From the NCBI RefSeq assembly GCF_003201855.1, contig NZ_QJKI01000012.1, positions 1 through 64,000 on the forward strand: a stretch of DNA of 64,000 nt, given 5' to 3'. Made by a program: the position numbers and the translations under genes. The notes under the pieces are model-generated. The model did not search any database. It had not been told where the DNA came from and saw only the letters and a program-made list of their open reading frames with translations. Source of the stretch: Rivihabitans pingtungensis. Its GTDB lineage: Bacteria; Pseudomonadota; Gammaproteobacteria; Burkholderiales; Aquaspirillaceae. The stretch's first letter is position 1. Each line of letters begins with the position of its first letter. This document shows, in pieces, positions 9,910-19,390 of this stretch.

Positions 9910-12900
9910 TCATTGCCAGCCAGCGAAAAGATAGGTGGCAAGCTCCCCTGTCTTGACTGGCGTTTCGCTTAGCCTCTCAGCAAGCCCATCAACATCAATC
10001 AGCTCAACATGGTTTATCGCCGCCTGGGCTCTAGCCGTACCGTTAAAGCGCTGGTTGGTCACTGCCATCAGTGAGAACTTGACCCCAGGATAGCGCACAG
10101 CGTATCCCGCTGCCCCGGCGACAACATCCTTGACAGCTTCCCAGCCGAGCTCCTTGCCATCAATGGACGAACTTTTGCATTGAATGAGCACACCTGATTT
10201 GCCCGAAATGGCCACCACATCCACCCCGCCATCACCACTCTTGGGTGTGCGCTTCGTCTTGCGGTAACCCATCTTGCTCCACAGGAGTGCACAGAGCGCC
10301 TCGAAAGCGTCCGGATCGAGGGAGCCCACATCATCAGGGGTAATCAGTTCGTCGCCAAAAACGTGACTGCCGTCAGGAGCCCCAAGATCGCCAAAGTCCG
10401 ATGGGTGCAGATCACCCGCGCCATTGAGCATGTCTGTTGAGAGCGCTCGCTTCCAATTAAGCAGCGCGTCGAGCTTGGCATCGAACGTGAGGAAGTCATC
10501 CGCCACAACCACAGGGTAATACACAAAAACATCTCTCGTCTGGCCAATACGGTATGCCCTGTCCGTGGCTTGGTCTTCCTTCGCCGGGTTCCACGTCCGC
10601 GTGAAGTGAATCACGTGGTTAGCTGCTTGGATATTCACTCCAAAGCCAACAGCAAGAGGAGAGAGAATAATCACACCAAAGCCGTGGCCCTCCTGGAACG
10701 CCTTGATCCGCTTCTGCCTACTATTGGCGGATTTCGATGAGGACGAGGTATCCCCGTTGATAATGTCAGGCGTGACGCCAAAACGCTCGGACACGACCCG
10801 CTGCAAAGTTCGCTGCAAATCCCTGAATTCGCAAAATACGATAGCCTTTTCACCACGCGCCCTCACTGCGGTAAGGGCCTTTATCATCCAGGCCATTTTG
10901 GGGGAGTGCCGCTCAATCTCGGCCACGGGCGTCGAATCGGTCGCAAGCGTCCCCGGTAGCCTCGGGTCGGAGCACAGCCGTCGGAGATATTGCAATAAGC
11001 CGAGGTGGTTCGAAATTCCGCTACGGTTTCTGAACGCTGCCACCGCATCCGCGTAAAGCGCCCGCTGCCTATCCGACAGCGGCAAAGACCTGCACTCCGG
11101 CACCTCGATTTTCTTAGGCAAGTCCTTGGCGACCTCCGCCTTTGTCCGGCGAAGCTTTTGCAGTTCAATAAGCGCCCTCAATTCCTCAATTCTGGTCTTT
11201 TCTTCCTCAGTCTCGGCCTCGATAGGTTTACGGTAGCGTTCGCCAAAATCTTTCAGCGCCCCAAGGAGTCCGGGCTGGACGAAGTCGAACAAGCACCAGA
11301 TATCCGTCAGGGTATTCTCTACCGGCGTGCCAGTGCATGCGATCTTGAATCGTGCGTTCTGCTTTTTCGCTGCCCGTGTGACCATCGCATTCGGGTTCTT
11401 TATCTTTTGCGCCTCGTCACAGACCATCGCCGACCATCGCTGTGAAGCAAGGGAAAACTCAAGGTCACGCAGGGTCTCATAAGTGGTCAGCACGAGATTG
11501 GCATCGCCTAACCAGTCACGGCGCAGAAGCCGTGTGATGCCTTGGCCGGCGAGCTCGGCATCCACCGCATCCTTCGGCAACCGCCTCTGCGATAAAGCGT
11601 CGCCATAGAGCGTAAGCACCCTGAACACGCCAGGTTCGAAGAATTTATCTTTCTCCTCTACCCAATTCTCAAGCAAGGAAACCGGGGCGACGACAAGGAA
11701 CGGGTCTACCTTCGAGTCTTTTTCGAGGACGCAGGCCATGAATGACAGAAGTTGCAGGGTTTTGCCCAGCCCCATGTCGTCGGCGAGCAAAGCCCCACGG
11801 CATGCTCCTGGTGACCGTAACCATAGATTGAGTAGCCATGTCACCCCTGAAACCTGGTGCGCCTTGAGTGATATGCCCAACCTGAGCGATGTCGGCAGCA
11901 CGGGGAGAGCATCCTTTGGTGGCGCCAGCACTCCGCGCCGCTCTTCGTAATCGAGCGCGTCTACGTTGGGCTTGACCACCAACCCCTTGCGCTCTTTCGC
12001 GCGTCCCTTTTCCTTGATCCACTCTGGGTCAAACGTACCCTTCCTCACATCATGGGCAGCCTCGGAAAACGCGCCTAAAACGTCCTCAGCCCAGGCCACC
12101 GGGATGGGCTTGGGGCAGCCTGAAAAATCAAAGGTATTCCTGCCCTCACGCTTAGCCTGTGACAGTGTCTCCCGAAAAGCCACCATATTTTTGGGGTCGA
12201 GTGAGATCGCGATGGTTTCCCCCCCGCCCTCAGGCGTATAGAAGACGCCAAACGCCACGTTTTGCGGAAACCACCCCTCGTCGTCATTCTTGCGCGCAAT
12301 AAACGGTGAATAGTAGGGCTTTTCTATCCCGAAGCCGGCCACACGTTCAGAGTATCGGGACAGGTCAAGCACTTCAGACGCGCTCACCCCCTGCGGACGC
12401 ATCATCTCCACCAGGGCGGCTCTAAGCCTCTTGGCCTGCTCGGGCGTGTCCCCCAGAATCTCAAGGTCGTAGCCCTCCCAATGGCAACACTGGGCGCCTG
12501 CGGCGATGCGGGACTCCAATCTCTCAAGAAATCGGGATAGATCAGCCTGGCCTTCGAATTTGACCAATTCGCTGCTTACCTCGCCGGCGATGCTCTCCTC
12601 AACCAACAACCCGGTCTCGAACGGGTATCCGTAACAATCGCGCCGCACATGTGCGATGAAACTCGCAAAAGCGATGCCTGCCTCATCACGCGCCCGCTCG
12701 AACTGTGCAGGATCAACAACCTTCGATGCGTCAGGGCCAAGGGCGGCAAATGGGTTCCTGATGAATGCCTCGGCCCGGTCTCCTGCGACACGACGGCCCG
12801 GCATCCGCTTGATTTCCCGCAGGACGGTTCTGACCTCTGGAGAAATCAGGATGTGGGTCATGCCCTCTCCGTCGGGAATCTCGTATCTCTCGGGGATGCT

Positions 12901-13653
12901 GCCAAATCGGTCAAACATCTCCAGCCATCGTGCAGGTTGCCCCTTGAAGCCAGGCAGCACCTCGACCACATTTCCAGCCAGGGCATCCGCCTTGCGCAGT
13001 GCTATGTCCAGACGTTCCGGGGTAAGGACCACGGTCTTGGCGAGAAAGTCGGACAAATCCGCCCCAGCCGAGACAGCCTTTGCACGAATGTTGGCCCATG
13101 CTCGCCGATTGGAATCTGGATCTCCGCCATCATTCAGCTGTTTCTTCCTGAAGCTGAATATCGCCTCAGTCATTTCCCAAGCTGCCCGCGAGAGGAGTGA
13201 GGTCTTACCCCCCACTCGCAGTACCGCCCCCTCAACCACTGCGTCACCCTTCGGTACTGAGCCGTCAGGCGCCTTCCAGCCCGCCAAATATATCGAAAAC
13301 GCCTTGTCAGCCAGCGACCCAGAACTAGCAAGCACCGGTCGCCAAGGCCCTAGGCCAGGAAGCCCAAGAAGGGGGAAGGACTCGGCATGATCTGGGGACG
13401 CCATCAACCTGAACACATCCGCCCATGGCAAGAAGAAAGTATTGCCTTCCAAATGGGCAAATCCTTCATCCTCAGCTTGAAACAGAAAAGCCGCCAGTGC
13501 ATGCTCAGTACCAAATGTTGATGGATTCCGGCTATTCCAGGCAGAAGGCTCCTTCGACAGGTATGTCACCCCTTCTACTGCTAACCTTTTTTCGATTGAG
13601 GGCGTGCTCTTGACATCTTCCCTGGCTTTTTTCGCAAAGCTGAATAGCCCCAT
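9910..13653 (-). CDS. zorD: Zorya type I effector ZorD: SNF2 helicase with Mrr-like nuclease domain
   Basis: A protein of about 1247 aa. Residues 1-590 are an uncharacterised N-terminal region. A SNF2/Swi2 ATPase follows, with Walker A LADDMGLGKT (about 623-632), the DEAQ box in MVCDEAQKIKNP and motif VI in the segment ending DRAYRIGQTRD. At about 1105-1230 comes an Mrr-like restriction endonuclease fold, with GDGGVDV and QCK as the D...QxK catalytic motif. In Zorya, ZorD acts on invading phage DNA after the ZorAB motor senses infection. The start ATG overlaps the zorC stop; AAGGAG lies 5 bases before the ATG at 13653, and an ATG at 13656 is also possible. It is the last gene of the operon. 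Confidence 0.92.
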   Translation of the reverse strand: MGLFSFAKKAREDVKSTPSIEKRLAVEGVTYLSKEPSAWNSRNPSTFGTEHALAAFLFQAEDEGFAHLEGNTFFLPWADVFRLMASPDHAESFPLLGLPGLGPWRPVLASSGSLADKAFSIYLAGWKAPDGSVPKGDAVVEGAVLRVGGKTSLLSRAAWEMTEAIFSFRKKQLNDGGDPDSNRRAWANIRAKAVSAGADLSDFLAKTVVLTPERLDIALRKADALAGNVVEVLPGFKGQPARWLEMFDRFGSIPERYEIPDGEGMTHILISPEVRTVLREIKRMPGRRVAGDRAEAFIRNPFAALGPDASKVVDPAQFERARDEAGIAFASFIAHVRRDCYGYPFETGLLVEESIAGEVSSELVKFEGQADLSRFLERLESRIAAGAQCCHWEGYDLEILGDTPEQAKRLRAALVEMMRPQGVSASEVLDLSRYSERVAGFGIEKPYYSPFIARKNDDEGWFPQNVAFGVFYTPEGGGETIAISLDPKNMVAFRETLSQAKREGRNTFDFSGCPKPIPVAWAEDVLGAFSEAAHDVRKGTFDPEWIKEKGRAKERKGLVVKPNVDALDYEERRGVLAPPKDALPVLPTSLRLGISLKAHQVSGVTWLLNLWLRSPGACRGALLADDMGLGKTLQLLSFMACVLEKDSKVDPFLVVAPVSLLENWVEEKDKFFEPGVFRVLTLYGDALSQRRLPKDAVDAELAGQGITRLLRRDWLGDANLVLTTYETLRDLEFSLASQRWSAMVCDEAQKIKNPNAMVTRAAKKQNARFKIACTGTPVENTLTDIWCLFDFVQPGLLGALKDFGERYRKPIEAETEEEKTRIEELRALIELQKLRRTKAEVAKDLPKKIEVPECRSLPLSDRQRALYADAVAAFRNRSGISNHLGLLQYLRRLCSDPRLPGTLATDSTPVAEIERHSPKMAWMIKALTAVRARGEKAIVFCEFRDLQRTLQRVVSERFGVTPDIINGDTSSSSKSANSRQKRIKAFQEGHGFGVIILSPLAVGFGVNIQAANHVIHFTRTWNPAKEDQATDRAYRIGQTRDVFVYYPVVVADDFLTFDAKLDALLNWKRALSTDMLNGAGDLHPSDFGDLGAPDGSHVFGDELITPDDVGSLDPDAFEALCALLWSKMGYRKTKRTPKSGDGGVDVVAISGKSGVLIQCKSSSIDGKELGWEAVKDVVAGAAGYAVRYPGVKFSLMAVTNQRFNGTARAQAAINHVELIDVDGLAERLSETPVKTGELATYLFAGWQ

Positions 13654-15308
13654 CATGACTCCTTGAACCAACCCTGTGGTGCTCGATATTGAAATCCGAG
13701 TGCTTGAATCTGGGCATTGAACCCTGAGGAAGCATTATTGGTGTATACCCAAAACGCACCGCCCTGGGGCCTTTTGTCCTCGGCTGAGATCCTGTATTTC
13801 TGGAGTAGCGTCTCAAGCACCGCCACATATGCTGGCCGCGTTTCAGGTTTGCAGCCAAGGATAGGACAAACGGCGGCATCGAATTTTTGTTCCCAACTTT
13901 CCAACGCTTTGGGGCTGTCAACGTGCCGCAAAGGCTTCTCAGTGGCGATGTGCTCCGAGTTCTTCAACTGATGGATCGTGACATCCACCTTATCCTTCCC
14001 TGACAGCAGAGTGTGTGACACGGCAGGAGGCAGCTCATCCCAACGATATAAATAAAGGGCATTGCCGTTTTCTCCGCACTCCATCGCGAGGTGATGGCCT
14101 ATCCGCATCACAAAAGCGTTATTGTCTGCCGTGGTTTTCTCAAGGTTGAGCAGCCGGCCCTTGGCCCTCGCGCGAAAATCCTCAAAGGTTTCACCGCGTC
14201 GCTGTCGTGCATTTGCGCCCAAGGCAAACCACATATCGTCAACAAAGGGTTCGAAACGGAGCCAGTAGTTGAGACGACGACTGTCGCCAGCACCATCTGC
14301 GCTAAGAAGTTCGAAGAAATCTTTGATAAGCCGGCGCTTGAGCCAGCCAAACACCATCTCACGCGCCCCATGGTCTGGCTTGCCAAGGCCATCAAGCACA
14401 TTGGCATCCCATGAGGCCCGATGCAGCCATGGATTGCCGATTACATTCACTGCCGCATCGCGCAATAGCGGATGCTCCGGCGCGCCTGGAATCTTGGCAT
14501 ACCTGACGACCAGCATAGCAATACACCGTATCTGCAATGCCTTGGCAGGAGCAAGGCCGGCCTGTCCGGTGACAACCTTAAGCAAATCGGGCAGCGCAGC
14601 CCGAAACCCCTCATGCTGCAAATCGCAAGCAGCGCGGATCTGGGCGACGATGGCTTCCTCGGGCACCCAAGAATCTGAAGGAATGCCCAACTGGGTCAAT
14701 ACAGTTTGAAACTGCGCACCGTTTCCTGAAAGCAGGTCCGGGCCATATCTGCCGCAAGGATCATCGCGCAAAAGGTTATGATGTTTGACCAGAGTCTGAA
14801 ACCACGCAGGCATTCTGGTCAGATCCGTCGAAATGGGCCGCAATCGCTTGTGCAACCATTCACGTAACGCAACCCAGCCAGCCTTGGTTTTCTCATCAGC
14901 AGCTTGCAGGGGAAACGCCCAGTAGCTCGACAATAAAAACTGAAAGCATCTGACCCGCTTCCTGGCTTCCGCTTGGTTTTGCGCCAAATCCAGAAGCTTC
15001 GAACGCAAGCGGTCATCTGCAAGGAGGCTCCACCCCCTGTTGTCTAGCATGCCCGCACCAAAGCACACCCGCTTCAAGCCGCGCCAACCATCCGGCTCAC
15101 CGGTTGTCCGGAAATAGGAAACAGCGGCCAATACGGTGGCAGGGTTTGGAGGCCTTCCGGGAGCATCATGACGCGCTTTCACATCCGCCGCCATGCGGCT
15201 ATTGGCAGAATCGTCGGTCCACTCTTCGGGGCGACGCAATCCCGCCTCAAATGCAGAGCGCAGCCGAGCATGCAAGCTGTCAAGAGGGGTTATTTGTCCA
15301 AAGGGCAT
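13653..15308 (-). CDS. zorC: Zorya type I protein ZorC (EH signature domain)
   Basis: A 551 aa soluble protein with the features of the EH-signature family of ZorC: RRLNYWLRFEPFVDDMWFAL, then HHLAMECGENGNALYLYRWD, and a C-terminal block with the ECGENGNA and HLxxxH-like residues. The N-terminal half is alpha-helical without a recognisable motif. ZorC binds DNA with ZorD in the described type I system (family knowledge). The start overlaps the end of zorB by 19 bp and the stop overlaps zorD, consistent with one co-translated operon. Confidence 0.88.
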   Translation of the reverse strand: MPFGQITPLDSLHARLRSAFEAGLRRPEEWTDDSANSRMAADVKARHDAPGRPPNPATVLAAVSYFRTTGEPDGWRGLKRVCFGAGMLDNRGWSLLADDRLRSKLLDLAQNQAEARKRVRCFQFLLSSYWAFPLQAADEKTKAGWVALREWLHKRLRPISTDLTRMPAWFQTLVKHHNLLRDDPCGRYGPDLLSGNGAQFQTVLTQLGIPSDSWVPEEAIVAQIRAACDLQHEGFRAALPDLLKVVTGQAGLAPAKALQIRCIAMLVVRYAKIPGAPEHPLLRDAAVNVIGNPWLHRASWDANVLDGLGKPDHGAREMVFGWLKRRLIKDFFELLSADGAGDSRRLNYWLRFEPFVDDMWFALGANARQRRGETFEDFRARAKGRLLNLEKTTADNNAFVMRIGHHLAMECGENGNALYLYRWDELPPAVSHTLLSGKDKVDVTIHQLKNSEHIATEKPLRHVDSPKALESWEQKFDAAVCPILGCKPETRPAYVAVLETLLQKYRISAEDKRPQGGAFWVYTNNASSGFNAQIQALGFQYRAPQGWFKES

Positions 15309-15994
15309 AGTAAAGTCTGGTCCAGAGGGGCATCACGGATAATTTCCCGCTCTTCCCCGTATGCAAGAAACTCTAGTTTGAGCTCGATGCGTTGGCTCTC
15401 TGCGTCACTTGGCTTGAGCGCATTGAACGACGAGCCCCCGACAAGAAATAAGTTACGCACGTCACGACGATCTGCATCAGACAACGCGCCCGCTTCTGTG
15501 GGGGTCAGCAACGCACAGATGACTCGTTCAGCCCTTTGCAGGCTGAGGTTAAGATTGTGGAGGTAGGTGCCCGATTGGCTTGCGAAGCCCTCGACGATGA
15601 CACGCTTGAAAACGGCGCTACAGCCCTTGGAGCGTGCAAGGTTCAACACCTTTGGCACATAAGTCCTGAGGACAATCTCAGCGGCGGGATCCAGTTTGTG
15701 CTTGTTGGTTGAGAACAGGGCTAAAGTGCCGAAACTGATGGAATGCCCTTTCACCTCGACCCCCGGAAAATCCCTGCGGGTCATCGAATCAACTTCAATC
15801 ATGCATGCATCAACCTTATGGCGATGCGCCTCAGGACCCGATATCACCTCCTGAGTAATGGAAAACAGAGATACGCTCATGGCCACCAGGAAAAGCACCA
15901 TGAGCGCAGTCATCAGATCAGAATAGGAAATCCAAAAAGGCTTCTCGGCCTCGTCCACGTCTGGTTTTCGGGGTGGCGTCTTGATACCAAGCAT
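15290..15994 (-). CDS. zorB: Zorya protein ZorB: MotB/OmpA-like stator subunit
   Basis: A 234 aa inner-membrane protein with one N-terminal transmembrane helix (about 22-45). That helix carries the conserved acidic residue in SYSDLMTALMVLFLVA (Asp26), the proton/ion-carrying residue of MotB-type stators. A periplasmic OmpA/MotB peptidoglycan-binding domain follows (about 85-215, including VIVEGFASQSGTYLHNLNLS and LSLQRAERV). With ZorA it forms an ion-driven motor anchored to peptidoglycan. It begins 3 bp after the zorA stop. Confidence 0.93.
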   Translation of the reverse strand: MLGIKTPPRKPDVDEAEKPFWISYSDLMTALMVLFLVAMSVSLFSITQEVISGPEAHRHKVDACMIEVDSMTRRDFPGVEVKGHSISFGTLALFSTNKHKLDPAAEIVLRTYVPKVLNLARSKGCSAVFKRVIVEGFASQSGTYLHNLNLSLQRAERVICALLTPTEAGALSDADRRDVRNLFLVGGSSFNALKPSDAESQRIELKLEFLAYGEEREIIRDAPLDQTLLCPLDK

Positions 15995-15997
15995 CGC

Positions 15998-18025
15998 TTA
16001 CCGCCCCCTTCCCGGCATATCTTCTAGCGTGTCGCTCAAATCCCTGACGGCCGCAGAAACCATATCCACTGCCGTGCGAAGCTCCTTTTGAAAACCTGCA
16101 TTGGCCACTCGCATCGTATCGCCAACATGCTTGGCGAAGGATTCGTGTGCGCCGGCCAGAACATCGTTGACGCCCTGAAGGTATTCCTCCGACTGCCGCT
16201 GAGCGTCACCAAGCTTGCCCGCTGCGGATTCGATTCGACCGATAATCTCCGAGGTCATCGCCGCATCCCGACGAGCATTTTCCATGACGGATTTAAGTTC
16301 GGTGACCATCATGGCAAAAGAGTCACGGGTTCGCGCATAATCCGACAGCAAATCCTTGGTGGCATTCGTCGCAGTAGAGAGCATGACAGAGGCAGTCTTA
16401 ATGTTATCGGTTGCCGCTGTTGCTGATTGCATGGTGTCCGACACCCCTTGTCCAGCCTGGGCAAAATTGGTCGCCGCCAGATAAAGCGTTTCTGCGCCTT
16501 GATTCATCCCGGCAATTGCTTCTCCAGTGGCTCTTGATAGCGCAACCACAGCGTCTTGTAGGGAACGGTTCGTCTGCACAGACTGGGCCAGCAATCCCTC
16601 CATCTGGGCAGACAGCGTCTGGACCGCCTTTCCGGTGCTTTCCTCAAACCTCTCCTGCCGATGCCCCTGAGACTGTGCAGCCGCCTCAGCCTGCTGACGC
16701 AATACATTGACGACGCCAACAACCTGCTTTCCAACCAGCCCAAGTGCTTCTTGCAACTTGCGAGTGGATTCCGTTTGCGACTCGGAGAGCATCTCCCGCA
16801 TCTGCACCACCACTTCACCCACCTGCTTGTTCATGACCTGCTGGCGAGCCTCCATCGACGTGATGGCGGTATTAAGCCGCTTGCCCATGGCCTCCACGGT
16901 GCTCTTTCCGGCGGCGTCCATATCCGTTGCTAGCGTGGCGAATTTTTCGGCGGATTGGCGCATGGCCATGGAGGTTTCCTTGAGCAGTTCGGTCATACCG
17001 CGCATCTGGCCACCAAACATATCCTGCATCTGGGCGCTGAATCCGGTGAGGACATCGGTAAGCATCTTGTTCACAGCGTCACCCTGATGTGTACTGACCC
17101 CCTTGACGGCCTGTGCAATATCAGAGATAGGGCCGCCAAGATGCTCCGCAATTGCCTTACCCATGCCCTCCGACATCCTCCCTGTCTGTTCGGCCTGCGA
17201 ACGCAGTATCAACGCTGTGTGCTTGGACTGCCTCTCCAGTTGAGATTCGGTCAGCGTGGTGAGTATCTCTTTAAGGTCGGCGACGAGGGCATCCTTGATA
17301 TGGGCAGCCTGAGTGGCCTGTGCGTCCGAAGCCCGCACCAGCTGTTCGAGATACTCCTCTCCCGCGCCGGCACGGAACAGCTCGTCGATTAACTGGCGCA
17401 GCTTGGCAACCTGTCCATTCAGCGCCGCCGCTATCGACTTCTCTAGCATGGTGAAGATCATGGCCAACACAATCGCAGCACATGACACTTTGAATGCGTG
17501 CCCGACCGCATTGATGAGATTTTTGAGTTCCTCCTGCGCCTTGGTCGGATCTGACACGTCGAACGAGGCAAGGCCGTTGATAAGGCCTAGAAATGTCCCG
17601 ATGATGCCGATGCCGGTAAGAATCCCCGGAAGGTGCTTGTAGAAGTCCAACTTAAGTGGTAAGTGGACGATGGCGTGCTCTGAGAAAAACGTTTCGGCGA
17701 GGGCGGTTGCGCGCAAGCAAACAGTCCGGCTCTGCCCGTCGTCGCCAACTTCCTTTTGCGGATGTAGGGTCTCCGCGTACTCGCTCCACGAGTGCTTGAG
17801 ATCAGAGGTCCGCTTCATGGGGCCATCTGCAATCTCCGAAAGCTCAACAAGACTCCTCCCTTCCCCTTTTACGCTGTCCTTGATTTTAGAGAGTTCATTG
17901 TTTGCCATCTTGAGTTCCCAGCCAAGCCGCAAGGCAGGCAAGACAAACATCCACAGGAACCCCAGTAAGCACACTAGGAAGGAGCCAACCAGCCAGGTAG
18001 GTAATGATTGGATGAAGCTATCCAT
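15998..18025 (-). CDS. zorA: Zorya protein ZorA: MotA/ExbB-like channel with long cytoplasmic tail
   Basis: A 675 aa protein with three hydrophobic helices: about 11-34, 133-153 (GILTGIGIIGTFLGLINGLA, the MotA/TolQ/ExbB signature) and 176-196. A roughly 470-residue predicted helical/coiled-coil tail rich in Ala, Gln, Met and Glu follows (apolipoprotein- or chemoreceptor-like heptads). The long tail distinguishes ZorA from motility MotA and is proposed to pass the signal into the cytoplasm. It is the first gene of the operon; the upstream AAGAAGAAAGA is a weak ribosome site. Base composition across the operon looks less GC-rich than the flanks, consistent with horizontal gain. Confidence 0.93.
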   Translation of the reverse strand: MDSFIQSLPTWLVGSFLVCLLGFLWMFVLPALRLGWELKMANNELSKIKDSVKGEGRSLVELSEIADGPMKRTSDLKHSWSEYAETLHPQKEVGDDGQSRTVCLRATALAETFFSEHAIVHLPLKLDFYKHLPGILTGIGIIGTFLGLINGLASFDVSDPTKAQEELKNLINAVGHAFKVSCAAIVLAMIFTMLEKSIAAALNGQVAKLRQLIDELFRAGAGEEYLEQLVRASDAQATQAAHIKDALVADLKEILTTLTESQLERQSKHTALILRSQAEQTGRMSEGMGKAIAEHLGGPISDIAQAVKGVSTHQGDAVNKMLTDVLTGFSAQMQDMFGGQMRGMTELLKETSMAMRQSAEKFATLATDMDAAGKSTVEAMGKRLNTAITSMEARQQVMNKQVGEVVVQMREMLSESQTESTRKLQEALGLVGKQVVGVVNVLRQQAEAAAQSQGHRQERFEESTGKAVQTLSAQMEGLLAQSVQTNRSLQDAVVALSRATGEAIAGMNQGAETLYLAATNFAQAGQGVSDTMQSATAATDNIKTASVMLSTATNATKDLLSDYARTRDSFAMMVTELKSVMENARRDAAMTSEIIGRIESAAGKLGDAQRQSEEYLQGVNDVLAGAHESFAKHVGDTMRVANAGFQKELRTAVDMVSAAVRDLSDTLEDMPGRGR

Positions 18026-18375
18026 ATAAATCTTTCTTCTTAAACAGGTTTTTTCCTAGAGAACGTCAGCTAGGCACGGGTAACGCCATAGCGCGTTTCC
18101 GGGTTTCTGAGCCAAGTCCGTACTCGGCAAGATCAACCCAATGACTTGCCATTGGTCACGATTTTTTCTCACTTCAGAATGTGCTGATAATAACCCGTTT
18201 AACATACCGAGTCGCTCACGCCGGATATCCGGCGCCACATGGCCAAGCTTTGCCTGCCTTCAGACAGCGCCAGCCACAATGATCAATCAATCTAAGTTCC
18301 GCTTAAGTCTGCCCTTGCATACTGTCTCCCATGCCGTGATTGACACGGCCTTGTCACTGACTTCAGGAGATTTCC
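18026..18375. other. Intergenic region between zorA and the PepSY gene
   Basis: This 350-bp gap should contain the zorA promoter (minus strand) and the PepSY gene promoter (plus strand). A 60-codon minus-strand frame at 18056-18238 has no recognisable domain and I do not call it. No tRNA, direct repeat or integrase marking an island boundary could be seen. Confidence 0.4.
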
Positions 18376-18633
18376 ATGCAACGCATCGCACTCGCCGCCG
18401 TTCTGTCCATCGCTTCCCTGTCCGCCTTTGCCGGCCAATCCTGCACCGACGCGCCCAAGAGCAGCTGGATGAGCAAGGAGCAGATCACCGCCCAGGTCAA
18501 GGGCATGGGCTACACCATCAAAAAGCTGGATGTGGAAGACAACTGCTACGAAGTGAAGGGCCTGGACAAGGATGGCAAAAAGGTTGAGGCCTATTTCAAT
18601 CCGGTGGACGGCAAGCTGGTGAAAACCAAGTAA
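18376..18633 (+). CDS. Periplasmic PepSY-domain protein
   Basis: An 85 aa protein with a signal peptide (MQRIALAAVLSIASLSAFAG, cleavage near AFA-G). A single PepSY domain follows: WMSKEQITAQVKGMGYTIKK, then YEVKGLDKDGKKVEAYFNP. PepSY domains modulate peptidases or sit in sensor and redox membrane proteins. The mature protein has two cysteines (QSC and NCYE). CAGGAG precedes the ATG by 8 bases. It lies 102 bp upstream of a cytochrome b561 gene, a frequent association suggesting a shared envelope redox role (inference). Confidence 0.88.
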   Translation: MQRIALAAVLSIASLSAFAGQSCTDAPKSSWMSKEQITAQVKGMGYTIKKLDVEDNCYEVKGLDKDGKKVEAYFNPVDGKLVKTK

Positions 18634-18735
18634 GTGAGCATGTCCGGGCGGTTTGCATCTGCCCGCGCCCGCCCGCTTGTTGCGCCGCCGGATCTTGACC
18701 CTGGCGGCGCAATTTTTTGTCACAAGGAGCTTGCC

Positions 18736-19281
18736 ATGTCTGCTGAATTGCCCGCCGCCGGTCAGCCGGTGAAAGTCTGGGATGGATTCATCCGCCTGTT
18801 TCACTGGAGTCTGGTCGCCATCGTGGCGCTGAATCTGTTTGTGCTGGAAGAAGGCGATGTCGCCCATCGCTGGCTGGGTTATATCGCTGCCGGCGCGGTG
18901 CTGGCGCGGGTGTTGTGGGGTTTTGTCGGCAGCCGGCATGCGCGCTTTGCCGATTGGTTTCCCACCCCGGCGCGTCTGCGCGCCCATCTGTGCGCCATGC
19001 GCCGGGGCGAGGCAGAACACCATCTGGGCCATAACCCGCTGGCGGGCTTGATGATTCTCACCCTGCTGAGCGTGATTCTTGGTCTGGCGGTCAGCGGCTG
19101 GCTGATGGGCACTGACGCCTATTTTGGCGTGGAGTGGGTGGAAGAGCTGCACGAAGCATTGGCGGTAGGCTTGCAAGGTTTGGTGGCGGTGCATGTGCTG
19201 GCGGCGCTGCTGATGGGGCGCAAGCTGCGTCAGCCCTTGATCCGGGCGATGATCACCGGCTACAAACGCTCGCCGGGCTGA
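18736..19281 (+). CDS. Cytochrome b561 family membrane protein
   Basis: A 181 aa di-haem cytochrome b of the bacterial b561 / Ni-hydrogenase type with four hydrophobic helices. Histidines likely to bind haem lie in RLFHWSLVAIV, VAHRWLGYIA and LVAVHVLAALLMG. Such proteins pass electrons between quinone and periplasmic partners. AAGGAG is placed 7 bases before the ATG at 18736; the frame is open further upstream but has no better start. It is likely co-transcribed with the PepSY gene and is followed by a strong terminator. Confidence 0.9.
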   Translation: MSAELPAAGQPVKVWDGFIRLFHWSLVAIVALNLFVLEEGDVAHRWLGYIAAGAVLARVLWGFVGSRHARFADWFPTPARLRAHLCAMRRGEAEHHLGHNPLAGLMILTLLSVILGLAVSGWLMGTDAYFGVEWVEELHEALAVGLQGLVAVHVLAALLMGRKLRQPLIRAMITGYKRSPG

Positions 19282-19350
19282 ACGCGGCCGCAAATACACG
19301 GGGTAATGGCCAGGGTCGAGGAGAGAGCATGGCAGACCATGGCCAGTTTG

Positions 19351-19383
19351 CCGCGCGGTCAGGGCTGACCGCGCGGTTTTTTT
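19351..19383 (+). terminator. Rho-independent terminator after cytochrome b561
   Basis: A 12-bp perfect stem (CCGCGCGGTCAG / CTGACCGCGCGG) with a 2-base gap is followed by a run of seven T residues. It ends the PepSY-b561 unit and stands immediately before the convergent livF stop (19391). Confidence 0.9.
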
Positions 19384-19390
19384 GTGGCGC

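Noticed and set aside
15998..18025. ZorA as a methyl-accepting chemotaxis or plain MotA protein
   Set aside because: The helical tail looks chemoreceptor-like, but the GTFLGL motor signature, adjacent MotB-like gene with Asp26 and downstream ZorC/ZorD fit Zorya.
18056..18238. 60-codon minus-strand frame upstream of zorA
   Set aside because: No recognisable motif or ribosome site, and it lies where the zorA promoter is expected.
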